A DNA stretch of 64,000 nucleotides, taken from contig JAQISU010000033.1 of NCBI GenBank assembly GCA_029339505.1, positions 1,054,001-1,118,000 of the forward strand. The letters run 5' to 3'. Source of the DNA: Unio delphinus. Taxonomy: Eukaryota; Mollusca; Bivalvia; Unionida; Unionidae. Shown piece by piece: positions 46,801 to 57,184 of this stretch. Position 1 is the first letter of the stretch. Every line of letters starts with the position of its first letter. Below the pieces are notes generated by a model. It saw nothing but the letters and a program-made list of their open reading frames with translations, had not been told where the DNA came from and searched no databases. The position numbers and the translations under genes were made by a program.

Positions 46801-49029
46801 AAAGTTAAGAGCATTAGAGAAAGTAGGATGGACAGAAATGCATATACTATGTCTCCCACTTTTCTAATAAAAAAGGGCAGAGGACAATAATTACAAAATA
46901 AAATGCTCACCAGCTCACCCACATCCAAGCAAACCTACACATGTTGTGCTTCGGTCTAATGACTGCAAGAATTTGGTTTTTACTATTAAAATAAAAGTGT
47001 TTAGAATTTTAGTAGCTAACAGACAGATGTTAACTTGTTCCTCCAGACTGCACCCGTGTGTCCTTAAATAAAGCAAAACTTGAAGGGGCATGCAAAGACA
47101 TCTGCAATGCACTATAAATGGCTATAAAAATAGCTATATCTTTTGCACAATTGTGCTCTATACATGCTATTAGGCCAGCTCTACAAATCATCGATAGGCT
47201 TGATTATAATGCTATCACTGATAGGTTACATCATAGGCTTGATTATAATGCTTAGACCATACAGCAAGGTCTGTATCATCCAAGATGGAGCAAGCATGTT
47301 GTAAGGAATTAAATGTTTATGGACAAGATTATGCTGAATTCTTGTGTCCAAGACATGATATATATTTGGTGGTTGCATAAATTGGCTTGGCTGACATTCT
47401 GACAATGGGCACATTACCTCAGCCTCTAATACTGGTACAAAGCTCTTAGTGACCCCGCATATATTTAAAAAAAAAAAAAAAAATTAAGAAAATTGTATTA
47501 TCAATTGGAGCAATCCCAAATAAAATGGCAGCTCAAAAATGAGTAAAGAGTGCAAAATAGACTTCACTTCTCTTTTCTTTGCTGTGATTTGATAAACAGC
47601 CAACGATGGAGAAAAGTGGTGGTAAGTTATTTCAGTTCTTACTGATGACATTCTTATCTTAATTTATTGGAAACAAGATTATATCCATGTCAAGCAGGAA
47701 TAACTTTGTGGATCATTGTTGTACATTTTTTTAAAACCTTTTACTTAATTAAAAAATTAACACATTTAACATATATTTTGTGTACAAACCAACAGACCAT
47801 GGCAGCTAATATGACATTCCCTTCATAATCTCTCCATCTTTATTAGTTATTTGCTTAAGTGACCATAATGTAAATGGTGCAATAAGCTGATAATCTTTGA
47901 GACTCCCTGGTAACATGAAGGTTAGAAATTTTAAGCCGATGAATGAAATCACTACAAGTTTTGTATATTTTTTTTTTAAAAATAGATTTTTTTTTCTTTA
48001 AACTCAAACAAGCAGGAGGTTATGCAAATATTATATTTGTGTACCCCAGTTATATGCAAATAAAGCTCATAAATGGCTTAGCTGTCCAAATACCCCCGAC
48101 CTGATCTAACCATTATTATGTACTTTAAGAGCTGTTGTCTGTCTGTCAACAGGGTGCATTGAAGCTATTAATAAGTCACTATAGGTATATGGTCAACTGT
48201 ACTAGACACTTGACCCTATCAATAACTGTATTATCAAAATAGGAAAGCCTGACAACTTGCAATTGCATCATAAAATTACTTTTGTATGGTACTAAATGTA
48301 AGACAAGCTACTTTTAAATGTAATGTACCAGCTAAAGTACAGAGACACTTATATAGTATTACGGTAAAGAAGCAAGTATGGCATTATTTTGACTGTCCTA
48401 TAGCATGGTGTAAACGGAAGGGGAAAAAAAAAAGTCTAATACTGGTGTGACACTGTCAAAACAGAAGAAATTATTTCTTCATTTCAGAATATTTCTTTAG
48501 TATATGACATGCATTTTGCACCATTAAATATGCAATTATTCATTTTTTTTAAACTCTTCTCAGGAAGATTTTTCTTTGTGTGAACATGATTATGATATTT
48601 CGTGGATGGAGAATGCATTTAACAAAGAAGCCATTTTATCCATTTGACCCAATTTTTCGGGTCTGACGGGACATTTCAACTTGTGAATGATAAGTTAACC
48701 TTTTTCGCAGATAAATAAATAAAAATAAAACAAGGTCATGTGCAACTTGCATGTGCATTTGCATACTTCTTTGACATTATAGTAAACATGACCTTCCAAT
48801 TTGCATGCATACATAAAACAGTCCTGCCCAGATCAATCTGAAGAAAAGGTGGACGGTGCGTGAATACAACTTAAGTACGATTTGCCAAATTATCATCATT
48901 CAAAAACAATTATGTCATCACTAGAGTTAATTTAAAATTAAATAAAATAAAACTGAAGCAAGTTTAATGTTTACACAGACTAAATCATTAAGTCTGAATT
49001 ATGAATATGTAAAAATTACTCATTAATAC

Positions 49030-49066
49030 CTGGATTTTCATTCGGAGATGACGCAGGTTCCGCCAT
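49030..49066 (-). CDS. POU class 2 factor, probable first coding exon
   Basis: The start codon at 49066-49064 lies in CAAAATGGCGGAACC. Twelve codons (MAEPASSPNENP) precede a phase-1 donor CAG|GTATTA. The short Ala/Glu/Ser/Pro-rich beginning resembles the alternative N-terminus of vertebrate Oct-1 (MAD-type start). Upstream sequence changes to a promoter-like stretch with CpGs and an ETS-like site. The exon cannot join 29662 directly because the phases differ (a stop would result), so its membership in this gene is an inference from strand, position and promoter context. Confidence 0.5.
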
Positions 49067-49400
49067 TTTGAATAATAATATTTGGTAAATTAGTTTCCGG
49101 AAGGTCACGAAGAATTATCACGGATGGATACAACCAACAAATTGAGAATATTTAGCAATATTGGTATGTTATGTGATTTTTTTATCATATTATTCTATCA
49201 TTTTTTAAGTGAATGTTAAAATCATCATTTAGTTACAAAATAATTACGGGAACAGAATCACGGAAATTACCGAATACAGCTTTAGTCATTGAGTGCTATC
49301 TTTTTGTTCTTCGTTGGTTCACCGATAGTAACGTAGTTGATGTCTATGATTATTACGTAATGATTGTAGTAAGTTTCAGATGAGCAGATATTCGATTAGG
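49060..49400 (-). promoter_or_regulatory. Probable promoter of the POU2 gene
   Basis: Just upstream of the putative start codon lie an ETS-type palindrome TTCCGGAA (49095-49102), GGTCACG beside it, and further upstream a bZIP-type palindrome TTACGTAA (49353-49360). The start codon itself lies in AAAATGGCGG, resembling the YY1/TISU element found at starts of TATA-less genes with short 5' UTRs. No TATA box is placed convincingly. Confidence 0.4.
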
Positions 49401-50135
49401 TAATAACAATAAAAAAAAAATTAAAATCGCCATCATTGTAATAAAGGCCATTGAACCTATATATACAAAATTAGCAGCGTATGCGGTATAGCAAAATAAC
49501 ATAGAACGACAATTTTAAAAAACCGCAGTGTATTTTGCTCAGTAATGACATTTGTAAAACATTATCATAGCTGGTTGTAAATTAATGTATTACTAAGCAC
49601 ACGTCTCATTTGCACTTATGTATAAAGAATAATATTAATAATAACTTGGTAGATTTTACGTAGTTCCCATTAAACTTTATCTAACCTTCAATGCCTTTTT
49701 AAAATAAAAGATTGCTAAATTTGACATCACCATTCTTGAATCACTGATACACAGTAATCAGGAAAAAGTTTTCTATATTAGGGTTCAAAACACAAATGAG
49801 GGTAAGAATCTTCATCTTAGTTCTACATCCAAAGGACAAATCGTGATATAGCATGTATTTATGTACTCGAGCAGCAGAGAGGGTGGACAGACCAACTTTA
49901 TAGAAGCGTCCTTTTGGCAAACCAAGGCTTCCTCCAAAATCGAAAAAAAAGAGTTTTCTTTGGGGACGCAAAGTCGTTGTCCCTCTGCTGCTATGGGGTT
50001 AAAAAATCTTTTTTACGATGAAAGTCTTGAGACGAAAATCCTTGAAATTGCTAGCAATTTAAGATTTCAACCGAATATTTTACCTAGTCCGACAAGATAT
50101 CTTGATCTCGGGTCGTGCAAATTTATCGTTACAAA

Positions 50136-50655
50136 TCAATGTGGAATTGACTGAGCGTGACTAAAGAAATTTCTAAAGAGATTATAATCCATATCACCGC
50201 CGCACCAAGTTTGCCAAATATTTCGTAGCGTATGTGTGTCAATTCCGTTGAATACAGCAAGCATATTGCAGTTATCTCTGATCACTTTTGGTATTTGAGT
50301 GTATCGTTGAGTGATATATATCACATCGGTATTTTTATGTCTACCTCTGGAAAATATCCTAGCGGGATTCTTTTGATTGTCTAACATGACATCATCATAT
50401 ACGACTAAATTGTTAATACTTCCATCAATATCATCAATGATCGGTGCTTCCTTGATATCGGTTATAAACTCAATAATATTCTCATCGATTTCCGCTTTTG
50501 CTTTCTCGTTAAAATCCTTTAACACCTCGTAACATCGCTGATCGTCTACACTTGGGGCTACTAAATACAACTTGTCCCATTTCATCCATCTTGTTATCAA
50601 ATTAAGTAGCAGTTGTGTCTTGCCACTTTCAGATGGTCCGATTATTGTGGACCCG
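50136..50655 (-). pseudogene. Maverick/Polinton-like packaging ATPase (copy 2)
   Basis: The minus-strand frame has a complete Walker A (GPSESGKTQ, near 50617-50640) and RWMKWDKLYLVAPSV. It continues with Walker B (NNLVVYDDVM), the sensor-like DVIYITQRYTQIPKVIRDN, and a C-terminus ending near WCGGDMDYNLFRNFFSHAQ. In Polintons this A32-like ATPase pumps the genome into capsids. The frame stays open for about 170 codons, with all core motifs intact. However, codons upstream of Walker A run straight into the antisense of the PLA2-like domain, so the true N-terminus is missing. A deletion relative to copy 1 explains this. Classed as a relic because its start is gone. Confidence 0.85.
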
Positions 50656-50890
50656 GGACCAGACTCGATATCCGACTTGATGATCAAAACCAACCCCGAC
50701 CCGGTGAAAAACCAATAAACGCCATTGTAAGGCATGTCATACTCATGATGTTGCTTATAAAAGCAGCAATCTGCAGCACAGACATATCGCAGATGTGAAA
50801 TTGATTTATGCGTTGAATTCAATCACTGATAAATCCTTCAAAGAAAAATTGGCTTCATGGTTGATAAAATCGACGATGAAAAGTAAATTG
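50643..50890 (+). pseudogene. Phospholipase A2-like capsid domain relic (copy 2)
   Basis: Starts abruptly at YCGPGTRLDIRL, the calcium-loop motif. It continues about 20 codons in the first frame and then needs a shift to the next frame, where the His-Asp catalytic pair (T-H-D-V-A-Y) and a further stretch including LIYALNSIT are found. The segment before the CGPG motif is replaced by ATPase sequence. Homologous to 20898-21100. In relatives this domain belongs to a capsid-associated protein. Confidence 0.7.
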
Positions 50891-50918
50891 ATGTTGGGTG
50901 CTGTTAGTTAATAACATC

Positions 50919-51812
50919 ATGGAATCTAGTTATTATTCTCCAAGAGGATACCGGAGGGATAAATCAGCCATCAGTAAACTCGCTAGCGCCGCAGAGGTGA
51001 AAAATACCACTGCAGCAGATTGGTTATCCAAACAGGCGATATGGCAAATTTATCTACCACCGCCTAAACAAATTAACTTCTCGCATTTTGATGTCAGCGC
51101 ACCTAATGAAGTTCATCAAGCTGATATATTATTTCTTCCGCATGATGGTGTTTACAAATACGCGCTAACTGTAGTTGATGTTGCGAGTCGATAAAAACAA
51201 GCAGAACCTCTAAAAACAAAATCATCAACTGAAGTGGCTTCTGCGTTTGAAAGGAGTTATCGTAGGGGTCCTCTGCATTGGTCAAATTTATTACAAGCTG
51301 ATCCTGGCAAGGAATTTCAGGGTGCAGTGTTATCAACAATGAAGCATCATAATGTCACCATCAGACGAGGACATACTGCACTACATCGCGATCAGGCAAT
51401 TGTTGAACGATTCAATCGCACACTTGCTGAGCGGTTATTTGGATATCAATACGCGAAGGAATTTATTCAGGATAAACGATCTCGTGAATGGGTCAAGAGA
51501 TTACCAGGCGTAATTACCGCGCTGAATAATGAGATTACTCCAACAATTAATATGAAACCTAACCACGCGATTAAAAAAAAGTATATACCTGTAAAACCGC
51601 AAAATGATTTTTCAAAACAACCAATACTCGGCAATGTCGCTACTGATCCTATTTGGAGTGTTGCTGCACATAAAATGTCTAGCATAACGAGATCTACGGG
51701 TAGACCGCCAGTCTATAGATTGGATTCAACTGCTCCTCAGCGCGGATTTACTCGTGAACAACTACAAGTGATACTCGATGATACTCTATTACCGCCGCGT
51801 GGTCTTAACTAG
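50919..51812 (+). pseudogene. Maverick/Polinton-like integrase with a single internal stop (copy 2)
   Basis: One frame runs from ATG 50919 to TAG 51812, interrupted only by TAA at 51192-51194, where copy 1 has a Tyr codon. Catalytic residues appear in order: Asp in HQADILFLP, Asp in QADPGKEFQG, and Glu in AIVERFNRTLAERL, 34 residues after the second Asp. The C-terminus ends FTREQLQVILDD and PPRGLN. Compared with copy 1 an in-frame block of about 17 codons is missing after LGNVA. The enzyme family inserts the element by DDE chemistry. This copy is far better preserved than copy 1. Its stop codon overlaps that of the opposite-strand HNH module. Confidence 0.9.
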
Positions 51813-52032
51813 CACCTCTGCGTCTGTTGCACTCAAGACAAGTCAACATCACATCATCTCTGGTATGACCAACACTGTTATTCTTTCTGTCTACGGTAAA
51901 TTGATAGGGATCTTTATCCGACCAACACCAACGCATTATACAATTGCAACTCGTGCAGTGATTATTCTGTTGTTGTTTCAGTGTGATTATAAACTCGGCA
52001 TCAATATCAAATTTTCTATTATTTTTTTTATC
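51805..52032 (-). pseudogene. HNH-type zinc module (copy 2)
   Basis: The minus frame, open without an ATG, carries LKQQQNNHCTSCN, FTVDRKNNSVGHTRDDV and LTCLECNRRRGAS before TAA at 51807-51805. The pattern C..C, D-R...N-S-x-G-H-T, C..C-N is intact, unlike copy 1. In copy 1 the equivalent follows a Pif1-like helicase; here sequence beyond 52032 quickly becomes unrelated AT-rich DNA, so the helicase part is lost. It was probably the C-terminal domain of the replication protein. Confidence 0.65.
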
Positions 52033-52477
52033 CTGTTGTTCATAACCAGAGTTTTTTTTATTATTATATCATCGCTGACAATATCACTTATTGTAGTGTC
52101 ATTATAGTCTAAAACAACTTTTCGAAGTTGATTTTATTCTTCGTACTCTGGACACCGCAAGATAAAAAAAAAATGTCATATTTAAAGAATTTTTAATTAT
52201 TTATCTAGGTACATGTATTCTATTATTTTAGTTGACTAATTAAGGCAAGTATAGACATTAATTGCAAATATTGTAATCAGGAGGGAGGACGTATCTTCTT
52301 TTCTATAGATTTATTAATTATTGTATCTGAGATTCATGTCGTCTACTGTCCCTTACTCTATCTAAATGCGGTCTTATGTTCTTTTTTTTTTGCAGCTGCT
52401 GACTGAAGAAAAGGCTTTGATGCCATGTTTACCATGTTTATGGTGTCAACCTGCTTAATTCTTCACTTCTACATATT

Positions 52478-52481
<4 letters not shown>

Positions 52482-52559
<78 letters not shown>
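52482..52559. repeat. (GA)n microsatellite, about 78 bp
   Basis: An uninterrupted run of GA dinucleotides. Flanking DNA has no recognisable gene. The frame through it gives an Arg-Glu repeat that is an artefact. Confidence 0.98.
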
Positions 52560-52561
<2 letters not shown>

Positions 52562-52993
52562 GAAGATTGAAAGTTTTAACTATTTTACAGGGGTTCAACA
52601 AATCATAACTCTCTATCTTACAGAGTTCATATAGATGATAAGGTTTGTTCCAAAAGTACGTTTTGTTGAGGTTTATAAAAGCTAATAATATTTAATGCAT
52701 TTATATAAACGTCAAATGCAAATTTAGGCGCTCCGGTTACCAGTTTACAATTTTTGTTTAATGCAGTTTGTTCTTTGATCCTATTCCAGTTGAATACCTA
52801 TCTAACTAATGTATGAATCTGTACATCCATATCAGGACCTGTTGTTAATTTCACAGGTTGATTGTGTCCCTACGTGAGCAAAATTATAAGTATAGGAAAC
52901 ATACGAGCATATTAAGAATGCTGTCTCCGAATGACCTATAATATGAACATCCTTGTATTTATACCCCACACCCGTCATAAATTAATGTGTGTG

Positions 52994-52997
<4 letters not shown>

Positions 52998-53040
<43 letters not shown>
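52998..53040. repeat. (GA)n microsatellite followed by a G-run
   Basis: About 34 bases of GA repeat ending in eight or nine G's. No coding context. Confidence 0.97.
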
Positions 53041-53166
53041 TAGGTTAACGTTGCACACGAGCACTAAGTCTCTATGGATAGGGACAAAGAAAAACTGCTA
53101 AGTTGGACGCTTATCTGAACGTGTTCATGGTTCAAACCTTATTGAAAACTATTGTAACAGTAATTG

Positions 53167-53304
53167 TAGTCTGGTTCCCTGCTTAGTATGCTCCCATGCG
53201 TTGCACTCCGCTATTAGTATAGCGGAGTGCAACGCATGGGAGCATACTAAGCAGGGAACTAGACTAAACGCACGGGAGCATACTAAGCAGGGAACCAGAC
53301 TAAT
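53167..53304. repeat. Near-perfect long hairpin plus a third partial copy of the arm
   Basis: The left arm 53167-53214 and right arm 53219-53266 (48 bp each) are complementary with one mismatch, around a 4-base loop (TAGT). The arms contain TTCCCTGCTTAGTATGCTCC and ATGCGTTGCACTCCGC. A third copy of 34 bp (CGGGAGCATACTAAGCAGGG and flanks) follows directly in the right-arm orientation (53270-53304). An RNA or single strand of this would fold almost completely. Confidence 0.95.
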
Positions 53305-53396
53305 TCTGGTCTTAAAACATGTGCAACCGGCTTTTAACGCGTAGTGCAAATCCCGCCCGGGTCTATCTGGCCTTGACGGGTACCCGTCGATTCCTA

Positions 53397-53459
<63 letters not shown>
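53397..53459. repeat. (AAT)n microsatellite
   Basis: An uninterrupted (ATA/AAT) run of about 60 bp; it may be the tail of a LINE, though no LINE sequence is recognisable beside it. Confidence 0.97.
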
Positions 53460-54204
53460 TCAGGATTAAATAACTAGGTAAAGCTAGTTATATTATGGCA
53501 CTGCACAAAAAATAATAAATACGAAATTAGCAAAATTCCAAAATGTTAACATCTTCTGCATAAATTAATGTGCATTTAAGAATACAAATTACATAACTTT
53601 AGCAGTGTCATTATGTAGATAATACGAGCACATGGTGTGCTTTCATAAATTCAAGATTGCTTATTCAAACTTTGACGAGGTATAATTTCTTAAAAGTGGA
53701 AATATTGTTTAATATCATGCTGAAATCTGATCCATGAAACCGTACTGGCGTCAGCAAAAGATTTCATAAAATACACTGTCAAAATGGTTGTTACGTATAA
53801 ATAATTCCTATTATGCGACTAGGATTACTTGTACAAATATTCCTTACAAATTTATCAACAGTATGATACTCTTGCGAAAATTAATTAAGTTCTTAAAAGA
53901 ATCCTTCGTATCTTTACCATATTAATATAATTCCTATTTGGCATGAATCTACTAAACTATTGTTAAAAATAAGTCACAATAGCTGTTCTTTCTTTTGAAT
54001 AAACTGTATACTATCTGCATATAAGACGAATTACGGACGGGTTCTGACTAGTGGTACATTAACAGACATTATGGGGGGAAAACCGAACAGATTTCACATT
54101 TTAAGATCAACTAATCCTACATAAAACCTCCAACCATTTTTATAATTCCTATTTTTCTTTATACTTTTATTATGAGTGATTCAAACTGGATGGACCAGGA
54201 TAAC

Positions 54205-55573
54205 GTATTATTAATAAGGATATCTAAAATACGTATTATCTAAGGATATCTAAAATACGTCAATAAGGATATCTAAAATACGTATTATCAATAAGGATAT
54301 ATAAAGTACGTATTATCAATAAGAATATCTAAAATACGTATTTGTAATAATGATATATAAAATACGTATTTGTAATAAGGATATATAAAATATGTATTTG
54401 TAATAAGGATATCTAAAATATGTATTTTCAATAAGGATATATACAATACGTAGTATCAATAAGGGTATCTAAAATACGTAGTATCAATAACGATATCTAT
54501 AATACGTATTTTCAAAGAGGATATCTAGCATACGTATTATCAATGAGAAAATCTAAAATATGTATTTGTAATAAGGATAGCTAAAATACGTATTCAATAA
54601 GGATATTTAAAACACGTACTATCAATAAGAAAATCTATATATAAAAAAACGTAATGTCAATAAGGATATCTAAAATACATACTATCAATAAGAAAATCAA
54701 AATACGCATTATCAATAAAAATATCTAAAATACGTATTTGTAATAAGGATAGCTAAAATACTTAGTATCAAAAAGAAAATCTAAAATAATAATTTAGTAT
54801 CAAAAAGAAAATCTAAAATAATAATGTCAATAAGGATATTTAAAATTCGTATTGTCAATAAGAAAATCTAAAATACGTACTGTCAATAAGGATATCTAAA
54901 ATACGTATTATCAAAAAGAATATCTAAAATACGTATTTTCAATAAGGATATCTAAAACGCGTACTATCAATAAGAAAATCAAAATAAGTATTATCAATAC
55001 GAATATCTAAAATACGTATTCGTAATAAGGATATATATATATATATATAAACGTATTATCAATAAGAGAAATCTAAAATACGTATTATCAATAAGAATTT
55101 CCAAAATATGTATTTGTTGTAAGAAAATCTAAAATACGTATTATCAGTAAGGATATCTAAAATACGTATTATCAATAAGGATATATAAAATACGTATTAT
55201 CAAAAGGGATATCTAAAATACGTTATGTCAATAATGATATCTAAAATACGTACTATCAATAAGAATATGTAAAATACGTATTCTTAATAAAGATATCTAA
55301 AATACGTATTTTCAATAAGGATATCTAAAATACGCATTATCAAAAAGAATATCTAAAATACGTATTTTTAATAAAGATATGTCAAATATGAATTGTCAAT
55401 AAGGATATCTAAAATGCGTATTGTCAAATAGGATATTTAAAAAAAAGTATGTGTAATAAGGATATCTAAAATACGTATGATCACTAAGGTTATCTAAAAG
55501 ATGTATTATCAATAAGGATACCTAAAATACGTATTTTCAATAAGGATATCTAAAATACTTATGATCAATAAGG

Positions 55574-55580
<7 letters not shown>
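54205..55580. repeat. 28-bp minisatellite, about 49 copies
   Basis: The unit is AATAAGGATATCTAAAATAC plus GTATTATC. Units vary by substitution (ATTTGTAAT, AAGAAAATC, AGTATCAA variants) and small indels. It is strongly AT-rich, with one TACGTA palindrome per typical unit. It ends directly in the (AAT)n tail of the LINE at 55572. Confidence 0.95.
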
Positions 55581-55644
<64 letters not shown>

Positions 55645-57125
55645 TTGTGTAAAGCGCCTAATCTATAGAAGCTCAAAGCGCTTTACAACATCTATAATGA
55701 CATGAGTACAAAACCCCAACCCCACCCCCACCCCATAAATTGTAAAACATAAAAGGTGCTGAAAATATTTAAGGTACAATACAATTAATAGGCCTTTAAG
55801 TTTGTTCTTGCAGTCGAAAATGGCGAGTTTTAAGAGCACTCTTGAAAGGGATCACTGTGTCTTTGTGTCTAAATTCAATGGGCAATTCGTTCCACATTGC
55901 TGGGCCCTGGTATGCAAAAGAACGTTGTCCACATAACTTCGTTTTCATAGTGAAAACAATGAGTATAAGATTGTCAGAAGATGAGCGTTAGTATTTTGCT
56001 GGTGTCTACACACATGGGTGAAGCCGGATATGTATGTTGGACTTGAGTCCGTCAGTAAAACGTAGCACAGAGAACAAATTTTGTGTTTGATTCTGAATAT
56101 AATGGATAGCCAGTGTAGGGTACAGATCAGTGGAGAGATGTTCTATGATCGTGGTACTCTAAAGATGATCCGAGCAGTTGTGTTTTGAACTTTGTGAAGT
56201 TTCTGGAGTAGATATTGTGACGAACCAGACAGAAATGAGTTACAATAGTCCAGTTTTGAAAGTACTAATGAAAACACGAGTGTTGTAGTGGCATCAGCTT
56301 AAATATATTTGCGAATGGAGCTGATGCGTCTCATCTCAAGATATGCAGCCTTGCATGTATGTTCATTACATGTTGGTGCAATGTGATAGTACTATCAAGA
56401 GTAACACCTAGGTTTCCTACTGACTGTGTGCATTTAATGTTGGTGATGCTAATATTTATTGTTTGAGGTAAAAAATGTGAATGAGAAAGTCTTTGTGTTG
56501 TGATCAGAATGGCCTTTGTTTTATCATCATTCATCTGCAGTTTATTAATCTGTCATTCATGATTTCACATCAGAAATGCCCCTCTCTACTCCTTAGATGG
56601 TAGCATCAACTTCAATTGCGTGGCTTGACTTGTATATTTGGGTGTCATCAGCAGCGTACAATGTGCTAGATACTGGATGATGATATATGACACTCGAAAG
56701 AGGCTGAGTGCATATAATGAAGGAACAGGTCCAAGAACAGACCCCTGTGGAACACACCAACATAAATCAACTGGGCTGGAGTTTATTCTATTTGCAGATA
56801 CAATTTGTTTGTGTTCTGTTGACTAAGTAGGCCTTGAACCACTGTAAGGCTGCATTCTGAATGCAAAATACATGCTGGAGACTGCGAAGTACTATGTCAT
56901 GGTCTATTGTGTCAAATGCTGGAGACAAATCAAGGAGGGCAAGAACTCTAATATTTCCGCTATCCAAAGCAGAGAGAACGTAATTAAATACTTTCAGATA
57001 GGTAGTTTCAATTATGTGGCAAGGGCGATATGCAGACTGCACATTGCTAAAAAGACTTTGAATTCAAATGAGATACAAGTTGGGTCAGAACAACGTTTTC
57101 TAAGATTTATTTTTATATGAAAAGG
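55572..57125 (-). mobile_element. CR1/Jockey-like LINE relic, minus strand
   Basis: Read on the minus strand, RT blocks appear in order: QSAYRPCHIIETTYLKV and LALLDLSPAFDTIDHDIV (57042-56788), a GVPQGSVLGPV-like block in another frame, and YAADDTQIYKS (about 56670, catalytic box with one extra Ala). These are followed by NDDKTKAILITTQ and VGNLGVTLDSTITLHQHV (56534-56331). The C-terminus has QGPAMWNELPIEFRHKDTVI. The 3' UTR contains AAAGCGCTTTGAGCTTCTAT and a (TTA)n tail at 55572-55645. Several frameshifts are present; the 5' part is missing. Same family as 26868 and 63490. Confidence 0.9.
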
Positions 57126-57184
57126 ATATTAGAAACTGGGTGGTAATTCTTTAAATCGTTATGGTCGAGTGTTGGTTTCTGTAG

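Larger units (their letters stand above)
29663..49029 (-). other. Large POU2 5' intron region (at least one exon missing from this annotation)
   Basis: About 19 kb between the start exon (phase 1) and the next supported exon (phase 0). It contains the 75-bp minisatellite, a LINE, a possible degraded DNA element (36831-38030), and two dispersed repeat families. Long stretches (29.7-32.3, 38.1-40.2, 40.4-43.1, 45.1-49.0 kb) are AT-rich with nothing I can assign. No exon that repairs the phase was found by eye. Confidence 0.5.

Noticed and set aside
46860..46980. Minus-strand exon candidate with TTCTTGCAG acceptor and GTGAGC donor (52 bp)
   Set aside because: Its length gives the wrong phase to connect the POU2 start exon with 29662, and the peptide shows no Oct-1 resemblance.
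52425..52634. Arg-Glu repeat protein
   Set aside because: It is the (GA)n microsatellite translated.
53149..53349. 66-codon minus-strand frame with a repeated LVPCLVCS motif
   Set aside because: It runs through the hairpin arms and their third copy; the repeat is the DNA palindrome read in frame.
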